Notes under the pieces: generated by a model
Database searches by the model: none
What the model was told of the DNA's origin: nothing
What the model saw: only the letters and a program-made list of their open reading frames with translations
Source of the DNA: Gautieria morchelliformis
Lineage: Eukaryota > Basidiomycota > Agaricomycetes > Gomphales > Gomphaceae
Length of the DNA: 64,000 nt
Assembly: GCA_015179125.1 (NCBI GenBank)
Contig: WHVA01000021.1
Coordinates: 310,001 to 374,000 of the forward strand
Direction: 5' to 3'
Position numbers and translations under genes: made by a program
In this document: in pieces, positions 1 through 12,280 of the stretch
Layout: every line of letters starts with the position of its first letter
Numbering within the stretch: position 1 is the stretch's first letter

Positions 1-120
1 TTCCTGAGTGTTTCTTGAAGATTTTTAGGTGATAATTTTACAATTTTTGAAGGATTTCCTGCAGTCAAAAAACCCTGACAAAACATTAAAATTTCATCCA
101 ATTTCCTGAGCTGGGAAATT

Positions 121-1502
121 TTGAAGAAATGTGGAATATCCTCAGAATTTCCAGTTGATTTTCAAAGTCAGGAAATTTTGCCATGTCTTCAGTGTAAGGA
201 CACATACAGCATCAAGGTATACAACATTTACAATGTTGATGAGGAAGGCCATCAGTTGGGGGATGGTCACAAGAACCTCCCAACTGAGTTCATCTTTGGC
301 AAAGGGGACCAGGATCATTACACTCTTAGGTCTGACTCCCTTGTCTTGGTCACACCCATTGAAGCCATCTGTGCAGATGGCTCCGCTGTTCTGCCTGTTT
401 TTATTCTACCAAAAGGTAGCTTAGGCCCCTGATGGGAAATCACTGGAGTGGGGTCATAAGTTTTCTTCTCTACTTTGAATTCACCTAAACTAACCTTGGG
501 TTTTAGTGTCACCACTTCAGAAGCCGGCTGGACTGATGCAATGATATGCAAATACTGGTTCGAATGGGTCTTTATTCCACAGGCAGTTCATCATCGTGCC
601 GCTGATGACGAACCAATCCTACTTATTTTTGATGGCCATGCTACACATTAAACCCTGAAGTTGAAGGATCTAGCCTTCCAGAACAAAATTCTCTTCTATG
701 GTCTACCTTCTAAAACTATGCATGAACTCCAACCCCTTGTTGTTGGGGTCTTTGGACCCCTTAAACCGCCTGGAACAAGCATGCCAAGAGTGTGCTGTGA
801 ACTGGAACATTATCACATGTGATATGGTGGTGAAGGAGTACATGCAAGTTCGTGAGAAGTACATGGTGCCCAAGCCTATTGAATCAGCTTTCCATAGGTG
901 TGGGATTTGGCTGTTCAACCCTGACATATTCTCTGCCGCCGACTTTGCACCAGTCAATTCTCATTGATTCGCCATCCTGATCCCCACTGCAATGATTCCA
1001 ATGAGGCCATCCTTCCCCCTGCCCCCCCCCCCTCCACCTCCCCAGTAAGTGCATTGTATCAAATATTATTTATATTATTAACAATATTTTTACATAGGTT
1101 TCAACTGGAATGATCAATCACAGCCCCCCACCCCACTCCAACAGCTGGGAGGAGTCACCGGCATCACCCCTGCCCTCCAGTTCTCCAGCTCCTCAGTCAT
1201 GGCCTATTGGGTATGATGTTGAGGACTTGCACACATCCTCATCATTGCACAGGTATAGCACATGCAGTGCACTGGCCTATTTGTGCACCCGCCACTTCAA
1301 GTTTCCTACATCTTACCCAACCTCGTCTTCATCATCCTTGAAATCCTCCTCCTCCCATGCATGCGCCAACCGGCTTCTCGAAAATGAGAACAACATCCTT
1401 TGAAACCACCTTCATGAGATCATGGCAATAATGCATGCTAAGGACACACTGTGTCAACATGCTGAGGCCCAGTACAGAGTAGCAGAAGCACATTGTAATT
1501 TG
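121..1502 (+). pseudogene. pogo/Tigger-type DDE transposase relic
   Basis: Decayed transposase of a Tc1/mariner-superfamily DNA transposon. The first block (about 210-430) reads YNVDEEGHQLG and later IEAICADGSAVLPVF, as around the first catalytic Asp of DDE_1 proteins. The second block (about 510-720) reads ILLIFDGHATH, with the second Asp, then LPSKTMHELQPL. The position where the family has its third Asp (LQPLDVGVFGPLK type) reads LQPLVVGVFG, so that Asp is replaced by Val. Later comes REKYMVP...FHRCGIWLFNPDIF, typical of fungal members. A probable intron lies at 1045-1097, and the tail (about 1370-1500) encodes a Leu/Glu/Asn-rich helix like the family's C-terminal coiled coil. Stops near 432 and 650 and several frame changes interrupt it. 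No terminal inverted repeats are visible; the right side is cut by element A1. Family assignment is by motif recognition only. Confidence 0.75.
1045..1097 (+). other. probable spliceosomal intron in the pogo relic
   Basis: A 53-nt AT-rich interval starts GTAAGTG, contains TTAAC as a possible branch point, and ends ACATAG. It lies between a C-rich linker and the Ser/Pro-rich C-terminal part of the transposase. Size and signals fit fungal introns. Confidence 0.6.
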
Positions 1503-4151
1503 TGCTCTTCCACCTGCTAGCATGCCCGGTGACCCTGGTGTCATGGTGTTGGGATACAATGCGGCGGTGGAGGTCCACCCCATCTGGAACATAGACCTTT
1601 CCTCTGAAGTGGAGCAACCCATCACCTTCTGACCACTCCACTGCCCACATGGACCGTGAGTGCCTTTTCTGCAGCTCCTCCACTGCCTTCACCACTGATT
1701 CCTCTTTCTCTCCATTCCGGTACTGCCTTTGGATGTCCCGGAGCATTTCCGCTTCTGCCCCAATTGCAGTCACTCCTTTGAGGGTGCAGATTGCAAAGAG
1801 GCTTGGGCGGAGCAATGTCATGTCAGCATTGTCTCTACTTCCACTTCCATGATCCACACGGCGGGATAGGGCATCAGGCTTGCCCATGATGCAGCCGGGG
1901 CGGTGGTGGAGCATGAAGTCAAACTGGAACAGGTGTAGGGACCACCATGCTTGTCGTTGGTTCAACTTCTTGGACATGCAGAAGTACTCCATGTTCTTGT
2001 GGTCTGTCCAGATCTTGAATGGGCACAGAGCACCCTTGAGGAAGTGTTGCCACTCCTCTAGCGCTCAGGTGATTGCCAGCATTTCCTTGTTGTGGATCTC
2101 ATAGTTCCGCTCGACCAGACTAAGGCATTTAGAGAAGAAGGCAATTGGATGCCGCCTCCCACCATCTTCCGACGACTGCTGTGAGAAGACCACTCCGGTG
2201 GCTGCATCAGAAGAATCAACTTCAACTCAATAAGGGTGAGAGTCGCTGGGAAAGATCAGGACTGGGGCAGAAGTGATCACCTCCTTGAGTTTGTCAAAGG
2301 AGGCCTGTTCTGGCTCCCCCCACTTCCATCCAACATCCTTCTTGGTGAGGTTGAAAAGGGCATGGGCATGGCAGGAGAAGTCCTTGATGAACTGCTGGTA
2401 GAAATTGACAAACCTGATGAAGAACTGGACTTCCTTCTTGTTCCGTGGCATAGGCCATTCCGACATGCCCGAAACCTTGATGGTCCATTTCCACCTTTCC
2501 TTCTGACACAATCACCCTAAGATACTCTATTCATGTCCATTCAAATTTGCACTTCTCTGGCTTGAGACACAGGTTGTACTCCCGGAGTCGTTCTAGGACT
2601 CTCTGCACAATCTCCCAATGTTCCATCAGTGTCTTTGTGAAGATGAGGATGTAATCAAGGTAGACGCAGACAACCCCTTCTGCTATCAGGTCACGGAAGA
2701 TGTCATTCATCATCGTCTGGAACGTGGCAGGACTGTTGGTGAGGCCAAAGAACATGACCTGCAGTTCGAAGAGTCCTCAGTTGGTGCAGAATGTGGCCTT
2801 CCGCTCATCTCCCTTGTGGATCCAAACATTGTTGAAACCCCAGCAGACATCCAGCTTAGTGAAGTACCTTGCACCGTGGAGTTGTGTGATCAGTTCGGAA
2901 ATGAGTGGAATGGGGTACCAATTCTTGATTGTGATCACATTCAAGGCTTGGTAATCCTGCACAAGTCTGAGTGAGCCATCCTTCTTCTTGATGAAGAACA
3001 CCGAAGATGCCATGGGAGACTTGGAGGGGCAGATCCTCCCGGTACAAAGGTTATCTGCAAGGAATGCATCGAGCTCTACCTTCTCCCTAGGTGACAGCGG
3101 GTAGATTTTATAGTTGGCGGGTTTTGACCCAGGCTCCAACTCGATGGCATGGTCCCACAGCTTCTGTGGAGGCAGGGTATCAAACAACTCCTTGGCAAAG
3201 ACATCCTCAAACTCCCGCAGGTACTCCAGAATCTCCACCTCCACTTTATCATACTTCCTGGAGGCTTCTGTGAGGTGTTGCAAAATGTTTCCGGTGGTGT
3301 GGATGTGCTCTGCTTCTGGTGGAAGGTTTACGTACAGCAAGCACTCTCCTTCTACCAAATTGTCTTCCGGGCCAAGTCGGAATTGGAATCTGGAGTGGGA
3401 GCTGGTTCAAATTCCGCTTCCAAATCCTCTTCAGCAAGCAATAGGTGAGGGCCAGAACGACATGCCTGTATGAGCCATTCGGCCTTCCACTGCTCCTGAT
3501 GCTCCTTCCGCACTCTCAACCTGCACATGTGACACTTGGTCGGGCATGGACTCATCAGCACCTTCCGAGTCTGCCAGTTGATCTCTGGGTTGTGTGCCTG
3601 CAGCCAGGTAAACCTGAGGATAATGTCTTGCTTTCCCAGGCTGGTGACTGCAAGGAAGTGCGTTCTGTGTGTCAATTGTAGCGGAGAATTGTGTCTACTA
3701 TTTCCATGATGGACCCTGCCTCATTAGGGCTTCCATCCACATTGAACACCGGGATTGCATATTGTACCTTCCGTGTGGTCAGTCAGTTCTGTTCCACATA
3801 GTCCCAGTCCCCGCAGTCGACAAGTGCGGGTCCGGATTTGACTTCTGCCATGTCCGTCATCTGGATCTCCACCTTAATGACCAGTGACTTGGGGGCAGGG
3901 GTGGCAGCAACAACATAGCGCTTTGGGAGGCGTCTCTCCCAAGGGCAGATGCGGAGTGGACAGGATGTTGGATTTGGCTTTTGTGTGACTTTATCTGGTG
4001 GGTCTGCACGAAGTGAGGGGAGTGGGGGCTTCTCATTTTCTACTTCAAGACAGGCAAACTGGTTATGTACAGGCAGCAGGGGCACACATCTCACACAAAA
4101 TCTGATGCATCTCCCACTTCTGACGCACCATGTTCTGCATTTTTGGAACAT
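1503..4151 (-). pseudogene. A1 pol relic: protease, RT, RNase H, start of integrase
   Basis: Translations on the minus strand show Ty3 pol blocks in order: a protease-like ALVDCG stretch near 3800, RT segments around 2530-3360 with VCVYLDYILIF at the YxDD site, an RNase H segment with the tail FDFMLHHRPGC near 1890, and a short piece of the integrase zinc region near 1510-1560. Every block has a close counterpart in A2 (16737-20451). It is a fossil with many breaks. The left neighbour is the pogo relic, so the integrase core and chromodomain are absent from this copy. Confidence 0.8.
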
Positions 4152-4816
4152 TCTTCCGCAGTGGGCACTCTGCTTATGTCTGCCAGTGCGAGGAACTCTG
4201 GAAGGAGCTCAAGTTTCTCCTCCATGGTCATAAGCTGGATGTTGAAGGCTTGGGGGCATTCATGGGCGTAGTGGCCTGGCTGCCGGCAGGTGACGGTTGG
4301 GTTGCCTTTTCTGCGCATGTGGTCAACATCCATTGGGGCAGGGCCACTCTTCAAAGGAGGGGGGCTAGGGTTCCAAGCAGGGGCAGGCAGAGCAGCCGTC
4401 GGAAATATCTTCCATGTCGGAATGAATACTGCTCCAGGTTTCGGCACAGGCGGAGTAAGACAAGCAGAACTGCGTGTCATGTTCTGGTTCGTTTCCACAA
4501 AGGCCTCATTCAACTCCCTGTTTCAGAACACCCTTTGCGCAGCTTGGTACCACCCTTCCAGGTCATTGAAATCCGGAGCTCCATCCCCAAGCAGTGCGAC
4601 TTGGTTCTGGAGTGTTGGATCAAGTCCTCATCAGAATTTGATGACGATCATCTTGTCATTGTCGTATTCTGTGAGGGCAATGAGCCCCTGGAAGCGATCA
4701 ATGTAGTCATCGACCAGATCCTTGGCTTGGTACCAGCTGGTCCCCTCAAGCTTCATAAAGGCTGTGAGTTGCTCATTTTTTGGGCAGAACTGGTCGGAAA
4801 AGGTTTCCTCAAAGGC

Positions 4817-5707
4817 TAAGGCTGAACACGAGTCAACCCATGGATCACCTGGACTTGGATCCGTGGGTTTTACTGCTCTAGAGACCCATACTCAGATCTG
4901 CACGAGTATTGGCCCTGGGTAGATCCGAACCCATGGATCCGACCCGTGGGTTTTTGAGGCCACAGGCATGATTTTTATCCCTGCGACAGCTATGGCACCG
5001 GTTCAGCTCCTAAACCAGTCCTGAGCTAGTTCTCAGCCAGTTCACTACCGGTTAATTAATATTTATTAGTTACACTCAAATTTTGCAGACTTAAGGCAAT
5101 ATTTATCTATAATTAACATGTAACTAATGATTATCTATGAGGGAACCACTTCTGCAACACTAGGAGTTGTTGGTGGAGCTGGTCAACAGCTTGGCCTTAT
5201 ATAGCCCACGCCATTCATAGGTCATGTGACCTTTGAAGGTCTGTGTGAGCATCAAGCGTTCGTGGTCACGTGACCTGCAAAGGTCAACACACACCGCGGT
5301 CTATATAAGGCCGCGCTGTTTACCAGCTCCACCAATGACTCCTAGCATTGCAGGAGTGGTTCCCTCATAGATAATCATTAGTTACATGTTAATTATTGAT
5401 AAATATTGCCTTAAGTCTGCAAAATTTGAGTGTTATTAATATATATTAATTAACCAGTAGTGAACTGGTCTAAATACAACTGGCCATGGCCTCCTATCTG
5501 GTAAAAACAAAGTGCAATTTGCTAGTTTATAATATTGCCACGGATCCAAGTTACCCATGGGTTTTCTATAAAATGTAAACTAGATACTCAGATCTGCATG
5601 GGTATCTCAGCTTGGGTACCCATTACTCATAGGATCTGACCCATGGGTATTCCCATGGATCAACTCGTGAGCATTCACGAGTTGATCTGGACTCGTGTTC
5701 AGCCTTA
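4817..5707. mobile_element. hAT-type foldback MITE, 891 bp, in A1 gag
   Basis: The ends are perfect 18-bp inverted repeats, TAAGGCTGAACACGAGTC and its complement. They are flanked by 8-bp duplications: TCAAAGGC (4809-4816) and TTGAAGGC (5708-5715). The uninterrupted A3 gag has TCGAAGGC at this point, so each duplicate copy lost the same CG in a different way. Eight-base duplications and ends of this type are characteristic of hAT elements. Inside lies a second long inverted repeat (about 5037-5206 against 5296-5468) with TATA-like sequence near its centre and GGTCACGTGACC in the loop. There is no coding capacity. The inner palindrome could be part of the element or a nested foldback element. 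Confidence 0.88.
5037..5468. repeat. long inverted repeat inside the hAT MITE
   Basis: The left arm begins CCAGTTCACTACC and the right arm ends AGTAGTGAACTGG. Each arm is about 170 nt, similar along its length, including an ATTATCTATGAGGG stretch and a TATATAG-type box next to the roughly 90-nt loop. Transcription would give a long hairpin RNA. Confidence 0.8.
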
Positions 5708-6322
5708 TTGAAGGCATCCCAGTCCTGGAAGTAGTTGCCCTTGCCCTTTGCTTCATGTCAGATCACCTTGTTTGCAAAATGGGCTGCGCGGTCTGACTTG
5801 AAAAAGGACAATGCCCAGTGGATCCAAGCCAGGTTGTTCTGAAAGAGGTCTCTGGCAATTGCGAAGTAGATGCTGCATGTGTTGAAGAATGCGCGTCCCT
5901 TCTCCTGATCTCCATCAAAGTCCGCTGGAGTTGCAGGTTTGACCTTTTCCAACTTTGCGGACATCCTCTCTTCCGCTACTTCCACTTTTCCAAAATCCAA
6001 CCCATCCTGCATTGCATTTCCACCACTTCGTGGAATATCTAACTTAGCCAAAATCATTTGTAAGGCTGTTTCAATCATGTCGGTCTTCATCCAGTTCCAC
6101 CTCAAATCCTCCACCATATTCTGAAGACAATCATCTGGATCCATGTCTGAAGGAGGAGAAGTACGGGACAGGATTTCCAGTGTTGGGAGCTCAACATAAG
6201 AAGAGGGGCTGTTGTAGGCTGTGTGGGTGGAGGAGGCTGCGATCTCCGAGTCGCTGTCTCCGATTCTGAATGCACCTATGGCAAATGCAATGTGCAGTAT
6301 GACCGCTGATCTTCTAGTGGAG

Positions 6323-6332
6323 AGACTTTTCT
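6323..6332 (-). promoter_or_regulatory. A1 self-complementary primer-binding site
   Basis: On the minus strand AGAAAAGTCT lies two bases inside the 5' LTR start at 6335. Its exact complement is in the LTR at 6464-6473. See the finding on self-priming. Confidence 0.7.
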
Positions 6333-7524
6333 GCTGTAAGGGCAACCCTAGCTGGCTGTGGAGGTCACACCACCACACAACTGACAAGGGGAAATCCAAA
6401 GTATGTATAAATGAACAGAGTATACAGAGAGGTGATTCTCACCTGACAAGGGGAAATCTGAAGAGAAAAGTCTAAGGACCCCCAATGTCAGCGAGCCTGT
6501 ATTATACTACGTTAGTCCACAGCCATGGACAACACTCAGCACTTACCATCTGTTATGATAAACGCAACTATTACATTTCAAATCACTTATATATAAAAGA
6601 AACTAATAAAGAAAGAAAAAAGAGAAAAAGATCAAAAAGAAACAGAAATGACATTTATGATAGACGTCGGCGCAGACGACGATCACACGAATTTACGACA
6701 TGCTATATTACCCATAGATCGGGTAATGTACAGAAGTTCGAGCATCGACCACGTGCGGTCGATCAGGGACGGCGCGCCTATCGAGTGATGGCATCGGCCA
6801 TGACGTTGACAGGCGCCAGGCCATAGGCACCGAGGGGTACGGGCACCAAACGCCGCAGAGAACAATAGACTGCGCAGGAGTATAGGGTACTGTGGAGCGA
6901 CCTGAGAATGTCACCTGCAGTATACATATTCAATCAGCTGCCCCACAGAAAGGGCACAGAGACAGCGGCCCCATCTCCAAGCCCAGCATATATGCTGGGC
7001 AGGGTAGACTCAGCTCCATTTTCCTATTTGAACTCCATGACATGTCTGACTGATTACTATCTTAACATCATGTGGACAGGGGCTTTGTATACTAGGTACA
7101 GATTTCTATTCCAAAGCCCAGACAATCCTGACACCATCCCCATCACCCCATGACTTTATGACTATAAATTAGTCGCCCCTTAGCTACAAACAGCTTTTCG
7201 ACCCATCTGTCTAATATCTTGAACACTAGTAGTTACTATCAACATAGTATAAATAGCTAGTACACATGTATGAACGAAATTATCCAGAATCGATTATTCT
7301 GCCTCCTGAAATTACTGTAGTCTTGTTTGATAGCTACAGAGCTCAGATCTTGATAGTTTATTCCAAATCTTCGTCGAGGGTCTACTATCACTGTTTACTC
7401 TATACTACCTTAAAAGTGAACGCTTTTGATTTGGTTATCCCTTGGATCGACACCGTTCTTCTGTCGACGCGGTCACGTGACCCTCATTCATCAGTGCTGG
7501 ACACGCCTCGAAAGGCTTAGTCAG

Positions 7525-8022
7525 TGTAGAGGACAGGAATTATAGGCAGTAGGTATGGACTTGTTATTCAAAAGAATAGACTAGAAATCAATTCACTCTC
7601 TCAGTGAATTTAGTGGTCACTATAAATATATTATACACTACCTAGAAATCAATTCACTACAGAGCATTTCTAGGTCAATAAATGCAAAGACTACTAGACT
7701 AATTTACTTGCCTCTCTCAGTGAATTTAGTGGTCACTGAGAGAGGGGGAAATGTGTTCCACTGCGCATGTACTACTACCCGGCCCTTTAGCGCCCAAGAG
7801 CTCGCGCGTCGAAGTCATTTCAGACTCCGCTGGGTGCAGCCGCTTGTGAAAGTAGGAATAACAAGATGAAATAGAGAGATAAGGAATGAGTGGAAAATTT
7901 CGAAAATAACCAGAGAAATGGATGCATAATATAAGAACAATGTGAGAAGAAATTGGAAGGCCACACAACAAATTGGATATATTATGCTTGATTTTGGTGC
8001 AGGAGCATAAATGCACCCAACA
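7525..8022 (-). repeat. copia D 3' LTR
   Basis: It begins TGTAGAGGACAGG and ends GCACCCAACA (plus-strand view), TG...CA. It contains a perfect 12-bp hairpin at 7712-7744. Confidence 0.95.
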
Positions 8023-8036
8023 CGCCCCCTCAAGCT
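8023..8036 (-). promoter_or_regulatory. copia D polypurine tract
   Basis: On the minus strand TTGAGGGGGCG directly precedes the 3' LTR, the expected place for the plus-strand primer. Confidence 0.75.
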
Positions 8037-8049
8037 TAATATATTCCGA

Positions 8050-11000
8050 TTTGCTCGTTGAGAATCTTCACTCTAGGACTAGGAAGTCCTTTAGTGAGGA
8101 TATCTGCCAACATTTGTTCGGTTGGCAAATAAACGAGCTTGGCTTGTTGATTTTTGATTATATCTCGAAGGAAATATAATCAGATGTCGAAATGCTTGGT
8201 TCTCGTGTGTTGTTGGGTGCCATACGTGATGGCAATGGCTGATTGATTGTCTGAATAAACTTGGATGGGTCTGTTCAGTGGTTGGAATATTTCAGAAATA
8301 AAATGGCGCATCCAAAGAGCCTCTTTGCCCGCATGGGTCAGGGCGACGAATTCGGCTTCAGTTGATGAGAGGGCTACTATCGACTGTTTCTGGCAATTCC
8401 ATGAAACAGTGCCTCCATCAATCTGAAATAAGTATGCCGAATACGAACGCCTATGACTCTGTGAACCCCAATCCGCATCTGAATACCCCATCAAGCCGTC
8501 TTGATTTCTTCCAAGTGTGAGTTTGTAATGCTTCGTGCCTTTCAAATATTTGAAGACACGTTTGACTGCATTCCAGTGTGTGCCACCTGGATTTTCAAGG
8601 AATTGCGAGAGTAATGACACCGCAAATGTAATGTCAGGTCGAGTGGCTACAGCCGCCCACATCAGTGATCCTATAGCTTGCCTGTATGGAAACTTCGACA
8701 TGGCTTTCTTGCCTCTCTCTGTAGAAGGACATTGGTCTTTAGATAATTTTACGGCTGGATCAAGAGGCGTAGCATAAGTCTTTGCATCTTCGAGATTAAA
8801 TTTTTTGATGATCTTCTCGATGTATGCAGGTTGTGAAATTGCAATGGTCTTCTTCTGCCAGTCTCTTTCGATTTTGAGATTCAATAGCCAATGAATCTCG
8901 CCTAGATCTTTCATACTGAAGACCTGAGCAAGATCTCGTTTGACTTCGTCCAGGACTGACTGATTCTCAGCTGTGATGGTAAGGTCGTCCACAGCTGTTG
9001 CAATGATCACATGCCCCTTTCCGCCACGTCTATAAAATACAGCCCCTTCTGTGGCTGACGTAGTGAATCCTAACTTGTGGAATTCACCACTTAGACGTTT
9101 GTACCATTCTCTTCCAGATTGCTTGAGGCCGTAGAGTGCTTTCTTCAAAAGTAGCACTTCGCCTTTGTCTCCTGACTCATATCCATACGGCTGCTTCATG
9201 TAAATAGGTTCGGGCAACTTAGCATTGAGGTATGCATAGTCCACGTCCATTTGATGAATAGGCCAGTCATTCCTAGCAGCAATGGCGCATATGATCCGTA
9301 GGGAGGATAACCGAGCAACAGGTGAGTATGTCTCATCATAGTCGATTCCAAACTTCTGCGTGAAGCCTTGGGCGACCATTCTCGATTTAGGTACTATTGG
9401 TTTCCCTTCTGGATTACGCTTCCAAAGGTAGACCCATTTGTTGCCAACAATGTTGGCTCCAGGAGGTGGTTTGGTTCTTTCCCACACTCCCTTGTCGATT
9501 AGGGCCTCATACTCTTTGTCCATTGATTTCTTCCACATAGGATTATTCAGAGCTTCGTCTGCATTTCTAGGTTCAATTTGACTCAAATCCGGCACCTTGT
9601 TATTGTTTTGACCGTCGGTTAGAAACGCACTGATGGCACACTCATAGCTACTGATGCCATCAATCTCGGAGGATAATTCTTGGTCGAATAAAACTTCTTC
9701 ATGGTCCTCAACGTCCTCGTAAGCTAGCGTAGTCATATGTGCGCCAGTTTGTCTCTGAGTTTGAGATCTTGTCACGGGACCTGATGGGGCCGGCTGCACT
9801 TGTTGTTGACGGATCCTTTCGCTTCTCCTTATCGGTTCAGCTTCTCTAGGTCTGTCATCAACTCCCTGAATAGGTTGCAGCTTTTCAAGATATTCTTCCG
9901 GTGCACTTTCATCAATTTCTTCGATCTTTGCCTCTTCGCTGACTAAGCGACCGGGCACAGGCACTGATGCCGGAATGGCCTTCTTCTCTTCTTTAGACGT
10001 AGGTAGCTTGGATTCCTCAATAGAAATGATTGGGACCTTTCCCTTCTTCATTTCTGAATCAAAGACAACGTTCCGCTCGACAGAAACTTTGTGCGAGTCA
10101 GGCCAATAAACATAATGACCATGGCTCTGCGCAGAAATTCCTATCCACCGAGCTCTCTTGGCACGAGCTGCCAATTTATCTCCCTGAGTGATTTTAACGT
10201 AAATTTCAGTTCCCCACGCGTGAATGTCTTTGAGATTCGGTTTTTCATGGTGAATCATCTCGTAGGGCGTTTTATCTGGTAGAGCTCTTGTATGCGTCCT
10301 GTTCCTAAGATAATTGGCATGCTGTATCGCATAGCCCCATAATATCTTAGGAAGGCCTGATTCTAGCAGCATGGCACGAGTTCTCTCAGTGAGAGTTCGG
10401 TTCAGGCGTTCCGCAACACCATTGGATTCTGGTGTGTCGTGTACCGTCAACTGATGCTTCGTGCCTTGTTTGGCTAGATGCTGTTCGAATTCAGAGCTCA
10501 TATACTCGCCCCCTCGATCAGAAACAAGTGCCTTGATGTGCACATTTCTCTGTCGAAGCATTAAAGCCTCGTAGAGCTTGTACTTTGAGAATGCTTCTGA
10601 TTTGTTCGCCATGAGATAGATCACCGATTCTCTTGAGTAGTCATCGATAAAGGAGACATAATATGACTTCTTATCGATCGTGAGGTGTCTTGCAGGTCCC
10701 CAGACATCAGAATAAATTCTGTCACCGAATTTTGATGTTCGGTCTCTGGGTTCTCGAGGAAGAGGTTTGCGCGCAATCTTGGCCTGAATACACGCATCAC
10801 AGACAATTCTATCGCCTGTGGAGCTCAGTTCAATGCCCAATATCATGCCATGATTTAATAGATGTTGTAGGGACTTCTGCGAGATGTGCCCCATCTTTTG
10901 ATGAATTTCCATGGCAGATAAACACATATGGGTTTGAGCACTTGGTGACTGGAGGTCTAGTCGATATAAGCCATTGACTTTCGGTGCTTGCATCAATACT

Positions 11001-12280
11001 TTTCCAGCAGCATTAGATATTGTGCATTTCTGGCCACCGAGTCGAATGTCGTAGCCAGCATCATCGCACCGACCGATCGAGACGAGGGTAGCAGCAATTT
11101 TGGGTGCATAGTATGTATCTTGCAACGTGACTTCTACTGTTCTATCTCCAACCTTATTGGATAATACGAGCAGTCCTGAGCCGAAGGCATCAAAGGTACC
11201 TTTGTTGGCTGCTCGGATAGTCCTCGGCTGTGAGAATTGACAGTAGTTCCTCAATAAATTTTTGTGAGGAGTCATATGCGATGTCGTTCCGGTGTCGAGT
11301 ATGACTATAACCCCTGAGGATGTGCTCAAATTGAAATTAGAGCACTCATCAAAATTGGTGAAGGCAAGATGCCCATCACCACTTTCCTCAGAAGTAGACT
11401 CTTCTTCGGCAACATTCGCTTTTGCTTTACCCTTCTTCTTCTTCTTGCCTTTGGCTTTCTTCTTCTGACGTGGTCCTTGACCTTCTTTACCACCTCCTTT
11501 AGCCCAGCAATTTTCGATGGAATGTCCAGGCTTTTTGCAGTTGGTGCATACATGCGCCTTCTGCCCCTTCTGGTCCTTCTTAGTAGATGAACCAATAAAC
11601 ACCTGGTCTTCTTGCGGGAGTGTTTTCTTCCTGTCATACTGAGCCTTTAGTACCCTAATAATATTATCAGGGACCAATGGCATCCCGCATTCTTCAAGCG
11701 AAGTTGTAAGGGCATTCATGACTGCCTCATAGGATGGTGGAAGTGACGCAAGGATTATGTCCATGAATTCTTCTTCAGAAACTCTAGCTCCCATCTCATT
11801 AAGACGAGCATATAGGTCTTGGGCCTTGTCCAAGTGATCCCTCAAGTCTCCATCCTCAGGACATCTCATACTGCGGAGTTGTCTCTGCAGGCTGGTGAGG
11901 ACCATCTTGGGCTTTTTGGTCATTTCATTGACCAGTGCATCCCAAGTCTCTTTTGCTGTCTTCTGCTTCTGTAGCATCAGGGCTAATGACTCTGACACTG
12001 AGACGATGATTTGGGTCTTGGCTTGTCCTTCTCTAGCAAGGTATCTCTCCAGCTTCTCCTCGGCCTTATCCATCTGAGTTTCCTCAGCTTCTGTTAGAAT
12101 ATGGCCTGGGGGCATGACTGGAGGATCAGGAGGTCGAGTGACTCTCCCTTCTACATGCTTGAGCAGATTTTTGGACTCAAAATAGCTGATGAGAGTGGCT
12201 CGCCACAATGGCCAATTACTTCCATCAGTAGCAAGCTTCTCAACACCCAACAGCTTCTCAGAAGTGTCTCCGGGGCCCAT
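8050..12280 (-). CDS. copia D gag-pol polyprotein region
   Basis: Polyprotein of a Ty1/copia retrotransposon. In order, with rough residues: gag (1-240), zinc knuckle CTNCKKPGHSIENC (about 250), aspartic protease DTGTTSHM (about 330), pre-integrase zinc region HQKMGHIS...CDAC (about 460-495), integrase core with DVWGP, SDRGGEY and ESNGVAE (about 520-690), reverse transcriptase with WVYLWKR, LNAKL and AVDDLT at the catalytic site (about 940-1190), and RNase H with SDADWGS, STEAEF and YSDNQSA (about 1240-1350). AVDD in place of the usual YVDD is seen in some copia groups. The start is the ATG at 12280, five bases inside the 5' LTR and within the primer site. The region is nearly whole. The product would form virus-like particles and carry out reverse transcription and integration. 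Confidence 0.93.

Larger units (their letters stand above)
4091..6399 (-). pseudogene. A1 gag relic, split by a hAT insertion
   Basis: Minus-strand gag of family A. The N-terminal part (about 5758-6300) has the Met-Asp-Pro-Asp-Asp start region and a helical stretch like A2 and A3. The middle and C-terminal parts (about 4091-4808) keep the Pro-rich linker and a remnant of the zinc knuckle (CRQPGHYAHECP). The two parts are separated by the 891-bp element at 4817-5707. The start lies close to the primer site and LTR, as in the other A copies. It is a fossil with several breaks. Confidence 0.75.

Noticed and set aside
1-120. Possible terminal repeat of the pogo element
   Set aside because: Repeated short TTCCTG/AAATTTT words only; no inverted partner is found downstream because the right side is cut.
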